DNA of 64,000 bases, from assembly GCA_031555145.1 (NCBI GenBank), contig JAVBUR010000052.1, forward strand, positions 7,133-71,132. Reading direction: 5' to 3'. The notes under the pieces were generated by a model. That model was given only the letters and a program-made list of their open reading frames with translations, had not been told where the DNA came from and ran no database searches. This document shows, in pieces, positions 8,311 to 15,768 of this stretch. The number at the start of each line of letters is the position of its first letter. The stretch's first letter is position 1. The position numbers were made by a program, and so were the translations under genes. Source of the DNA: JAJDIA01 sp031555145 (GTDB lineage Bacteria > Bacteroidota > Bacteroidia > Bacteroidales > Tannerellaceae).

Positions 8311-9561
8311 TTAATTATTAATATACATTTTTTTGCGTTTTTCAGAAACAGAAACCGCATACATAGTCAATATAATGGGAAATATTTTACATCTATGTCT
8401 AATAGCGGTCCCCGAGTTAACAGTTCCATATGCAAAAATAAAAGACAATATAAACAAAGAAATCATAAGATATCTTAACATATTTTTGCTCATTCCAAAC
8501 TGAATTTTTTTATAATATTTAAATACATTATATATAATGTATATATAAAATACAGAATCAAGAAAAAACGCTATAATATCTTGAGAACCTCTCCAGTCAA
8601 TAGGTATAGGCGAAAATAGAAAATAAAATATTTTTAAAGGAGAAAACAATATTAATTGCCATGCACTATTAGGATTTATCCATGTTAAATAAGCACTACC
8701 ACCTCGTATTTCAGAATACATACCATTCTCTTGAAATTTTTCTTCATCAAAAGTGTTTAGTTTTCCTGTAAAAATATCAGTAGAAGTTAATACAACTATC
8801 GAAATTAAAATTAAAACAACTGAAATAACGATTGCGGAAACCGAAACTTTACTTATCATTTTTTTGGGATGATAAAATGCAATAGCTATCAAATATCCAA
8901 CTGCAACAAACACACACCCAGAATGCATCCAAGCAGCAAATAAAACACAAATAATTGAAATAGATGCGGAATAAACACCCCCTCGTTTCATCCACCTAAC
9001 AAAATAGAATAAAGATGCAGAAACAAAAAATTCGCACCATGCTTCTCGAAGCAAAATCCCACTAAATATAATTAAATGAGGAAATATGACAGCAATGGTC
9101 AAAGTTTGTTTTTTTACTCTTTCATTCATGTCATATTCATCAATTATCTTAAATATATATATCAAGACACCCAACCCAAATATGACATTAATATACTGCG
9201 CTATAAAACGGCAATCTCCTAATAGCATATATAACCATGTTAAGAATAGGTGATAATTTGTCCTCACCAAATCATAAGATCCTCTTAATGCATTAAAAGA
9301 AGCGTTTCGGTGAAATATTTCCGTATCAGCCCCACTATGTAAAACAGAAAATATATGATTATAATCAATGAACAAAATAAGCATCCTCAAAATATACCCA
9401 AATATAATCAAATAACTGTATTTTGGATATTTTTTAATCACATAAAATACAACATAAAACGAATTAATTATCACAAACAAAGATTCTCCGACCAAAGTAA
9501 TCTTATAAAAAAGCGAAAAGAGCATCAACTCAATTATAGTAAATATAAATATTCCAAACAC
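8311..9561 (-). CDS. Polysaccharide polymerase (Wzy/EpsG-like membrane protein)
   Basis: This 416-residue protein is almost entirely hydrophobic helices (at least nine can be picked out), with a large soluble loop around residues 260-300. It is the only good candidate for the Wzy polymerase, which joins lipid-linked repeat units in the periplasm. Motifs such as RTNYHLFLTWLYMLLG and FSGILLREAWCEFFVSASL resemble EpsG/Wzy-type capsule polymerases; such proteins are poorly conserved and are called mainly by topology and context. It lies in a Wzx/Wzy-type gene set with wza and wzc. The gene is very AT-rich compared with the ends of the locus, as are the next two genes, a common sign of exchange of the serotype-specific core. 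Confidence 0.75.
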   Translation of the reverse strand: MFGIFIFTIIELMLFSLFYKITLVGESLFVIINSFYVVFYVIKKYPKYSYLIIFGYILRMLILFIDYNHIFSVLHSGADTEIFHRNASFNALRGSYDLVRTNYHLFLTWLYMLLGDCRFIAQYINVIFGLGVLIYIFKIIDEYDMNERVKKQTLTIAVIFPHLIIFSGILLREAWCEFFVSASLFYFVRWMKRGGVYSASISIICVLFAAWMHSGCVFVAVGYLIAIAFYHPKKMISKVSVSAIVISVVLILISIVVLTSTDIFTGKLNTFDEEKFQENGMYSEIRGGSAYLTWINPNSAWQLILFSPLKIFYFLFSPIPIDWRGSQDIIAFFLDSVFYIYIIYNVFKYYKKIQFGMSKNMLRYLMISLFILSFIFAYGTVNSGTAIRHRCKIFPIILTMYAVSVSEKRKKMYINN

Positions 9562-9609
9562 AACAACTAATTAATTAGTATTACATAATCACTTTAACAA
9601 TAAATCATC

Positions 9610-10773
9610 TTAATTAATTATAATATCATACAATTTATTTATTTCATTGCGATTATCCACAATGCTGTTCGCCAAATTAGTTTTGTATTTACATTGAATA
9701 TCTTCGTTCATCAACAAATCAAATACAGCCATTGATAAACTTTCCGGATTCATATCACAAATAGTCGCATTTACATTATCTTCAAATTGATCATACACTG
9801 TAGAAAAATTTGTCACTACAATTGGCTTGCATAATATTTTAGCCTCATCCAAAGCTATTGATTTCCCTTCAAATTGGGAAGGTAAACAGAAAACAGTTGC
9901 ATGTTTTATATATGGATATGGATTCACCTTCAATCCCAAAAAAACAATATTTTCACTCACATTGTATTTTACAACCATTTTGGAATACTTTTCCATTTCA
10001 CTGCACAATCCTACAAAATACCATTTATACCTTACGTTTTTTTTAGTTAATATTGAAGCTGCTTCAATAGCTAAGTCAACCCCCTTTTGTTTGCAAACAT
10101 GTCCAACAGTTAAAATAGCAGGCATAGAATAATCCATATCATAAATATCATCTTCACTCAGCTTACAAATTAATTCAGAAGATACAATATTTTCCATCAC
10201 ACTGATTTTTCCATCACAATCAGGAAAATATTTCTTCATACTCAACATACAACTATCTGAGACACAAAATATACGATCTACTTTTGTGTAATATTTTTTA
10301 TCAATCGAATAATATTCATTCCACTTTGAATAATCAAAATGAAAAAAAGTGAGTTTTAGATTCGCATCCAACTTATCAACCATATAATACATCAAATGTT
10401 GTCCATTATAATCGACAGCAACATCATATTTCAAATTATTATTCGGAAATATTTTCGACAAAATCCATGCACTATAACCACGATCAAATCGACTGACTAT
10501 AGCCGCAAGAAATCGAAGAATAGCAGTTATTACATAACCTCTACTTAATAGCAACAAAATGCACTTCGGAAAATGGGTAAATGATAGACTTGTTTTATGA
10601 TCATATATTATGTTTATATTTTCAGGTAACAAATCCATAAATACTCCATTCGGATTCAATAACATCAAATCAATTGAGTACTTACTTCTGTCCATAGTAC
10701 TCAAAAGGCTAATTAAGCTCTTAGAAATACCTCCACTATCTAAAATACTTGTAATAAATAATATTTTTTTCAT
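9610..10773 (-). CDS. GT4 glycosyltransferase (c)
   Basis: This 387-residue GT4 enzyme has MKKILFITSILDSGGISKSL at the start, AILTVGHVCKQKGVDLAIEA in the donor domain, and PSQFEGKSIALDEAKILCKP, which gives the EX7E pair. It is the third glycosyltransferase of the locus; with the sugar-1-phosphate transferase this suggests a repeat unit of about four sugars, assuming one linkage each. The coding sequence is strongly AT-rich. Spacing to wzy (48 bp) and to the pyruvyl-transferase gene (95 bp) is wider than the overlaps seen further left. Donor and acceptor are unknown. Confidence 0.88.
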   Translation of the reverse strand: MKKILFITSILDSGGISKSLISLLSTMDRSKYSIDLMLLNPNGVFMDLLPENINIIYDHKTSLSFTHFPKCILLLLSRGYVITAILRFLAAIVSRFDRGYSAWILSKIFPNNNLKYDVAVDYNGQHLMYYMVDKLDANLKLTFFHFDYSKWNEYYSIDKKYYTKVDRIFCVSDSCMLSMKKYFPDCDGKISVMENIVSSELICKLSEDDIYDMDYSMPAILTVGHVCKQKGVDLAIEAASILTKKNVRYKWYFVGLCSEMEKYSKMVVKYNVSENIVFLGLKVNPYPYIKHATVFCLPSQFEGKSIALDEAKILCKPIVVTNFSTVYDQFEDNVNATICDMNPESLSMAVFDLLMNEDIQCKYKTNLANSIVDNRNEINKLYDIIIN

Positions 10774-10868
10774 GACAAATAATAATCATCTGATTAAATT
10801 TAACAATAAATACAACCATACAATATTCTTAAATACGATATCAACAAATAATTAACTAATTTGACATT

Positions 10869-11840
10869 TTAAATATTAATAAATTTCTTGCATTTTGTTT
10901 TTAAGTCATCAGAAATATTAATATATTTATCACTATTATTTACCTTGGTATATTTGCTGATTTTATCATTTAAATCAAAATTAGAAACAAACCTCCCGGT
11001 TTTAGAGTCAATGTCTATTCTATTAAACAAGTCTAACAGACCTCCAAACCGACAAGAGTCAGACAACTTATTAAAGCTATTAATAAAGACAACAGGAGTC
11101 CCCAATGCCAAACAGGGCAAAGCACAATGTATTCTAGATGTTATAACAAGTTTCGCAGCAGCATATTTACACAGCAAGTCTTTCGCTATTTCAAATTTTT
11201 CTCTGTCAGAATAGACTCCAGAGTGAATTTCATGGTTTACATAAATAGAATCATTAATTAATTCTTCATCTAATATATTTTTTAAATATTCTCCCTTTTT
11301 GTGAACTTTCATTATATCACCAAAAACTACACTTTTTGTGAATGTCTTATAATTCGAAAGACACTTTCTAATCGTAGGATAACTAAACAATGGATCAACT
11401 ATATATATATTATCAGTTCTAAAAGAATCATCTATTTTATAAGAATCAAGTGTAAGAGTTAAACAACCACTAAAGTACGCATCTACCCCTTTAGACCTCA
11501 ATGTATCTGCGGTATAATAATCTCTACATCCAATTGGCTCATATTTTTTCAAGTAAGATAAAGCATTTTCATTTAGCAGAGAGGAGATAGCACTGCTATT
11601 AAGATGGAATGATACGAATAATGGTCTTATATGACTAGACGGAATCCAGTTTTTTACATTATGCGTAAACCATCCATTCATTATTAACTTAATATCAGAA
11701 CCGTCGTATTCAGCTAAATTTTCTCTATTTAAAAAGACATCAACTTTAGGCAAAAATTGTTGCGCCGCCAAACTTTGCACATAATCGCCAACATTAAAAT
11801 AGCGCTTCCCTTCTTTATAAGTAAGTAAACCGTATTTCAT
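10869..11840 (-). CDS. Polysaccharide pyruvyl transferase family protein
   Basis: This is a 323-residue member of the pyruvyl transferase family (PF04230 type), which forms pyruvate ketals on sugars from phosphoenolpyruvate and so adds a negative charge. The N-terminus MKYGLLTYKEGKRYFNVGDY and the C-terminal TSRIHCALPCLALGTPVVFI (about residues 233-252), with the Arg-x-His core, are the family marks. No signal peptide or membrane helix is seen, as expected for a cytoplasmic step on the lipid-linked oligosaccharide. It matters for charge prediction because B. fragilis PSA carries 4,6-pyruvate on galactose beside an amino sugar. Some members of the family transfer other groups, so the pyruvyl activity is likely but not certain. 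Confidence 0.85.
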   Translation of the reverse strand: MKYGLLTYKEGKRYFNVGDYVQSLAAQQFLPKVDVFLNRENLAEYDGSDIKLIMNGWFTHNVKNWIPSSHIRPLFVSFHLNSSAISSLLNENALSYLKKYEPIGCRDYYTADTLRSKGVDAYFSGCLTLTLDSYKIDDSFRTDNIYIVDPLFSYPTIRKCLSNYKTFTKSVVFGDIMKVHKKGEYLKNILDEELINDSIYVNHEIHSGVYSDREKFEIAKDLLCKYAAAKLVITSRIHCALPCLALGTPVVFINSFNKLSDSCRFGGLLDLFNRIDIDSKTGRFVSNFDLNDKISKYTKVNNSDKYINISDDLKTKCKKFINI

Positions 11841-11968
11841 AATTTCAATTTTTAATTATATATTATAAAAAATAGAGCATCATACGCAAATACATAATAA
11901 TGAATTAATTTGTATTCCAAAATATATGAAGCAATGTTTCATTTATTAACAAATAAAAACGCAATTTA

Positions 11969-13504
11969 TTATTGCAATTTAATAGATTTTACCATTACAT
12001 TTCTCAGAAAACCCCTTTCCTGAAGATTCATCCCTATCCAATATATGGCCATTGCAGTACATGCTAAAGAAACTAAGAAAACTGAAACAATCCCCCAAAT
12101 CCCTGTCAAATAAACATAAGCTAAAACTGGAATAGGCAGAGATACCCCGACTATGGCAAGAATTTTTGCAATAACATTCTTCAAATATATACGAACAGGA
12201 AAATCAAACAAACGCTTTAAATAGCCTATACGTGCTATAGCGGTCACAACGTTTATCACGACCTTCAATAGCACCGCAAGTTCAGCGGTGTGAGTAAATT
12301 TGAGCACAATATACCCAAGTGGCACATTTAAAAAAACCAAAAAACCTACCATCATCTGATAGTTCTTTATTTCGCCTGTGGCCTGTACCGACACCCACAA
12401 TGGACCTTGCAATGCATCTATTAGCGAGAACAAAATCATCAACTGACATAACGCCACTGAATGCTCAGGAACACTACCCAACCACAGGCGCATTATATCA
12501 TTACAGCAAATAAATACAGGCAGAGACAACAAATACAAAAGACAAAAAGAATACTTTGATGCATTAATAATCAGGCGAATAAAATATTCTTTATCGTCGA
12601 CTGCATAAGACTTTACTATTTGTGGCTTAAATGCGGTTTGGAAGTTTGACACAAACTGGTAAATAGCGGCATTTACCTGATTGGCAATACCCATAGCGGC
12701 ATTCATTGCAACACCGAAGAAGATGTTGAGCATGATATTCAATCCTTGAGAGGCTGCGACATTGGCTGTACTGCCGAAAAGACTCCAACCTGAAAAACTG
12801 ATCATCTTGGAGTATAACGCTCTGTCGTAAAACCACGAATAGTGACATATCTCAAACTTCCGCTTGCAATAGACATAATATAAATAGGATATCACAACAG
12901 CAACACCCGTCGTTAATATGGAGTACGCGATAAGTCGTTCCGAAAAACGAAATAGCACAAACACGATCAAGAGTTTTAGCAAAGCTTCAGCAATACTGAT
13001 ATAAGCGTAAAACGACATGCGCTCATAGGCGATAATTGAGGCATTGTATGGTGCCCGGATGATACTAATACAAGTCGTCAGAATGGTAAACTGATAAACC
13101 CAATTAGCTGCCAATTCCCTTCCATAAGGTATATTAAGGTATTTATTCAACACCCAAAGCCCTATTGTTTCAGAAATAATCAGAACAACCACTGCCACGG
13201 CCATATGGATTGTCAGACTTGCCGAGAATACAGACTTTGCCCCGGAGTGATTATTACTTCCCAACTCATAGTTGATGAATCGTTGAGTAGATGCGACAAT
13301 AGAAGCGTTGATAAAAGAAAATAATACTACGATCCCTCCTATTATGTTGTACAATCCAAAATCGTCAACACCAAGAGCGTTGAGAATAACCCGGGATGTG
13401 TATAAACTCACCAACATTGTCAGAAGCATTCTGACATAAAGCAGAGCTGTGTTCTTCGCTATTCGCTTGGAGTTATTTTGCATATCTATACGAACGATCG
13501 ACAC
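11969..13504 (-). CDS. Wzx-type flippase (polysaccharide biosynthesis protein)
   Basis: This 511-residue protein with about 12-14 membrane helices belongs to the MATE-like polysaccharide exporter group and should flip the undecaprenyl-linked repeat unit to the periplasm. The N-terminus has RIAKNTALLYVRMLLTMLVS and YTSRVILNALGVDDFGLYNI, the usual Wzx opening. The initiating Met may be residue 8 (position 13483, MQNNSKRIAKNT) and not residue 1. It lies between the dehydrogenase gene and the pyruvyl-transferase gene. Base composition is intermediate between the AT-rich core and the GC-richer export genes. Confidence 0.9.
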   Translation of the reverse strand: MSIVRIDMQNNSKRIAKNTALLYVRMLLTMLVSLYTSRVILNALGVDDFGLYNIIGGIVVLFSFINASIVASTQRFINYELGSNNHSGAKSVFSASLTIHMAVAVVVLIISETIGLWVLNKYLNIPYGRELAANWVYQFTILTTCISIIRAPYNASIIAYERMSFYAYISIAEALLKLLIVFVLFRFSERLIAYSILTTGVAVVISYLYYVYCKRKFEICHYSWFYDRALYSKMISFSGWSLFGSTANVAASQGLNIMLNIFFGVAMNAAMGIANQVNAAIYQFVSNFQTAFKPQIVKSYAVDDKEYFIRLIINASKYSFCLLYLLSLPVFICCNDIMRLWLGSVPEHSVALCQLMILFSLIDALQGPLWVSVQATGEIKNYQMMVGFLVFLNVPLGYIVLKFTHTAELAVLLKVVINVVTAIARIGYLKRLFDFPVRIYLKNVIAKILAIVGVSLPIPVLAYVYLTGIWGIVSVFLVSLACTAMAIYWIGMNLQERGFLRNVMVKSIKLQ

Positions 13505-13531
13505 TACTGTTTACCTGATTAATTGATCGCA

Positions 13532-14779
13532 TCAGATTCCCTTTACCTTATACACCACATCACACGCTATATCCGTCCCCGCAAACTCCTCATGCGCCAC
13601 CGCCACCACCACCGCGTCGTACTTGCCACCGGGCATCTCATTCAGCACATCCAGCCCGTACTCGTGCTTGACTTCGGCGGGATCCGCCCACGGGTCATGC
13701 ACCGTCACATCCGCCTCGTACTCCTTGAGAGCGTGGATCACGTCAACGACTTTCGTATTCCTCACATCCGGGCAGTTTTCCTTAAACGTGATGCCCAGTA
13801 CCAGGATAGAAGAGTCTTTCACGCAGATCCCCTTCCGGATCATCTGCTTTACCACTTGCGAGGCGACGTATTCGCCCATGCTGTCGTTCATCCGTCGCCC
13901 TGCGAGGATGATCTCCGGGTGGTAGCCATACTCTTGCGCCTTTTGGGCGAGGTAGTAGGGATCCACGCCGATGCAATGCCCACCGACCAGCCCGGGTGTG
14001 AACTTGAGGAAGTTCCATTTCGTACCGGCGGCTTCGAGCACGTCATAGACGTTGATGTCCATGCGGTCGAATATCTTCTTGAGTTCGTTTACAAAGGCGA
14101 TGTTGATATCGCGTTGGGAGTTCTCGATCACTTTGGCCGACTCTGCCACCTTAATCGTCGGGGCAAGGTGCGTACCGGCGATGATCACGGAGCGATAGAC
14201 GGCATCGACCATCTGGCCGATCTCGGGCGTGGAGCCGGAGGTTACTTTCCGGATCTTCTCCACCGTATGTTCCTTATCGCCCGGGTTGATTCGTTCGGGG
14301 GAATAACCGGCGAAGAAATCGACGTTGTAGGTCAGTCCGGATACCTGCTCGACCACCGGCAGGCAGTCTTCTTCCGTCGCGCCGGGATACACGGTCGATT
14401 CATAGACCACGATATCGCCGCGGGAGATCACTTTGCCGACCGTCTCACTGGCGCGCTTCAGGGGCGTCAGGTCGGGGCGGTTGTTCTTGTCCACCGGCGT
14501 GGGAACGGTGACGACATAGAAATTACAGTCGCGGATATCTTCGATGTTATAGCTGCAGAACAAACCGTTGCTGCCCGACGGTACGGGGTTTTCCCGCACG
14601 AGGGCCGACTGCAGTACGTCGTCCGACACCTCCAGCGTATGGTCGTGTCCCGACATCAGCTCGTTCACGCGTGCGTGGTTCACATCAAACCCTACTACCG
14701 GATATTTGGTAGCAAACAATCGTGCCAGCGGCAGACCGACATATCCAAGACCTATAATGGCTATTTTAACCGATTCCAT
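13532..14779 (-). CDS. UDP-N-acetylhexosamine 6-dehydrogenase (WbpO/TviB-like)
   Basis: This 415-residue NAD-dependent enzyme oxidises C6 of a UDP-HexNAc to the uronic acid (UDP-GlcNAcA, GalNAcA or ManNAcA). It has IAIIGLGYVGLPLA (NAD fold), VVTVPTPVDKNNRPDLTPL, YSPERINPGDKEHT, AESAKVIENSQRDINIAFVN, the catalytic GLVGGHCIGVDPYY cysteine segment and GITFKENCPDVRNTK. The order and size fit the WbpO/TviB/CapL branch better than the shorter UDP-glucose dehydrogenases. The next gene upstream is a UDP-sugar 4-epimerase of the WbpP/TviC type; the pair together would make UDP-GalNAcA, as in the Vi antigen. This puts a carboxylate on the capsule. Confidence 0.92.
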   Translation of the reverse strand: MESVKIAIIGLGYVGLPLARLFATKYPVVGFDVNHARVNELMSGHDHTLEVSDDVLQSALVRENPVPSGSNGLFCSYNIEDIRDCNFYVVTVPTPVDKNNRPDLTPLKRASETVGKVISRGDIVVYESTVYPGATEEDCLPVVEQVSGLTYNVDFFAGYSPERINPGDKEHTVEKIRKVTSGSTPEIGQMVDAVYRSVIIAGTHLAPTIKVAESAKVIENSQRDINIAFVNELKKIFDRMDINVYDVLEAAGTKWNFLKFTPGLVGGHCIGVDPYYLAQKAQEYGYHPEIILAGRRMNDSMGEYVASQVVKQMIRKGICVKDSSILVLGITFKENCPDVRNTKVVDVIHALKEYEADVTVHDPWADPAEVKHEYGLDVLNEMPGGKYDAVVVAVAHEEFAGTDIACDVVYKVKGI

Positions 14780-14798
14780 GTATATTATTTACGATGAT

Positions 14799-15767
14799 TT
14801 ATTTCAAATTGTTCCAATACCAGCTTACCGCCTCTTTCAATCCTTCCCGCATGCTGAACTGCGGCGCGTAACCCAGCAGGCGACGGGCTTTGTCCACACT
14901 GGCCAGCGAGTGGGGAATGTCCCCTGCCCTGTTCTCTCCGTGGATAATGGCGATGTCGCCGATCCGGGGATCGAAGGCCGAGAGGTATTTTTTCAGATAG
15001 CCCGTCAGCTCGTTCAGCGTGGTGCGCTCGCCATACGCCACGTTATAGACGGTGTTGACGGCTTCGGGATCTTCCGCCGCCAGGGCGAGCAGGTTGGCCT
15101 GCACCACATTGTCCACATACGTGAAGTCGCGGGAGTATTCGCCATCGCCGTTGATGACGGGGGATGTGTGTGCCATCAACTGCTTCACAAACAAAGGGAT
15201 CACCGCCGCATACGCCCCATTGGGATCCTGCCGACGACCGAACACATTGAAATACCGCAGCCCGATGCACTCCAGCCCGTAGCAACGGGAGAAGATGTCG
15301 GCATACAACTCGTTCACATACTTCGTGATGGCATACGGCGAGAGGGGCTTGCCGATCACCTCTTCCACTTTGGGGAGGGAGACGGAGTCGCCATACGTAG
15401 AAGAGCTGGCGGCATAGACGAACCGCTTCACCCCCGCGTCGCGGGCGGCGACCAACATATTCAGAAAACCTGATATATTGACTTCGTTTGTTTTGACAGG
15501 ATCCTTGATGGAACGGGGTACAGATCCTAAAGCTGCTTCATGCAGTACATAGTCTACGCCCTCGCAGGCTTTATGGCAATCATTAGGTTTACGGATATCT
15601 CCAACTATAAGTCGGTAATGGGGGTCCTCTAAGAAGGAGGAAATATTTTCCGGTTTACCAGTGGCGAAATTGTCTAGACAAACGACCTCATGACCTTGCC
15701 CTAAAAGAAATTCACAAAGGTTGGAACCGATAAACCCGGCACCTCCAGTTATTAATACTTTCATCAT
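14799..15767 (-). CDS. NAD-dependent UDP-sugar 4-epimerase (WbpP/TviC-like)
   Basis: A short-chain dehydrogenase/epimerase of about 322 residues. The frame extends further upstream, but the real start is the ATG pair at 15767/15764, directly before MKVLITGGAGFIGSNLCEFL; the extra upstream codons only mirror the tyrosine-rich end of wzc. Motifs are GGAGFIGS (NAD), AASSSTYGD with the catalytic Ser/Thr, and SPYAITKYVNE (YxxxK). FNVFGRRQDPNGAYAAVIPL is typical of the WbpP/TviC and Gne branch. With the adjoining dehydrogenase it should interconvert GlcNAc and GalNAc configurations, probably giving UDP-GalNAcA. The start codon touches the wzc stop codon, so the two are coupled. Confidence 0.9.
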   Translation of the reverse strand: MMKVLITGGAGFIGSNLCEFLLGQGHEVVCLDNFATGKPENISSFLEDPHYRLIVGDIRKPNDCHKACEGVDYVLHEAALGSVPRSIKDPVKTNEVNISGFLNMLVAARDAGVKRFVYAASSSTYGDSVSLPKVEEVIGKPLSPYAITKYVNELYADIFSRCYGLECIGLRYFNVFGRRQDPNGAYAAVIPLFVKQLMAHTSPVINGDGEYSRDFTYVDNVVQANLLALAAEDPEAVNTVYNVAYGERTTLNELTGYLKKYLSAFDPRIGDIAIIHGENRAGDIPHSLASVDKARRLLGYAPQFSMREGLKEAVSWYWNNLK

Positions 15768-15768
15768 A

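Noticed and set aside
13523..14797. Long plus-strand open frame (424 codons) opposite the dehydrogenase gene
   Set aside because: It is the mirror of a well-recognised dehydrogenase, its protein has no family signs and it is His/Arg rich in the way typical of antisense frames.
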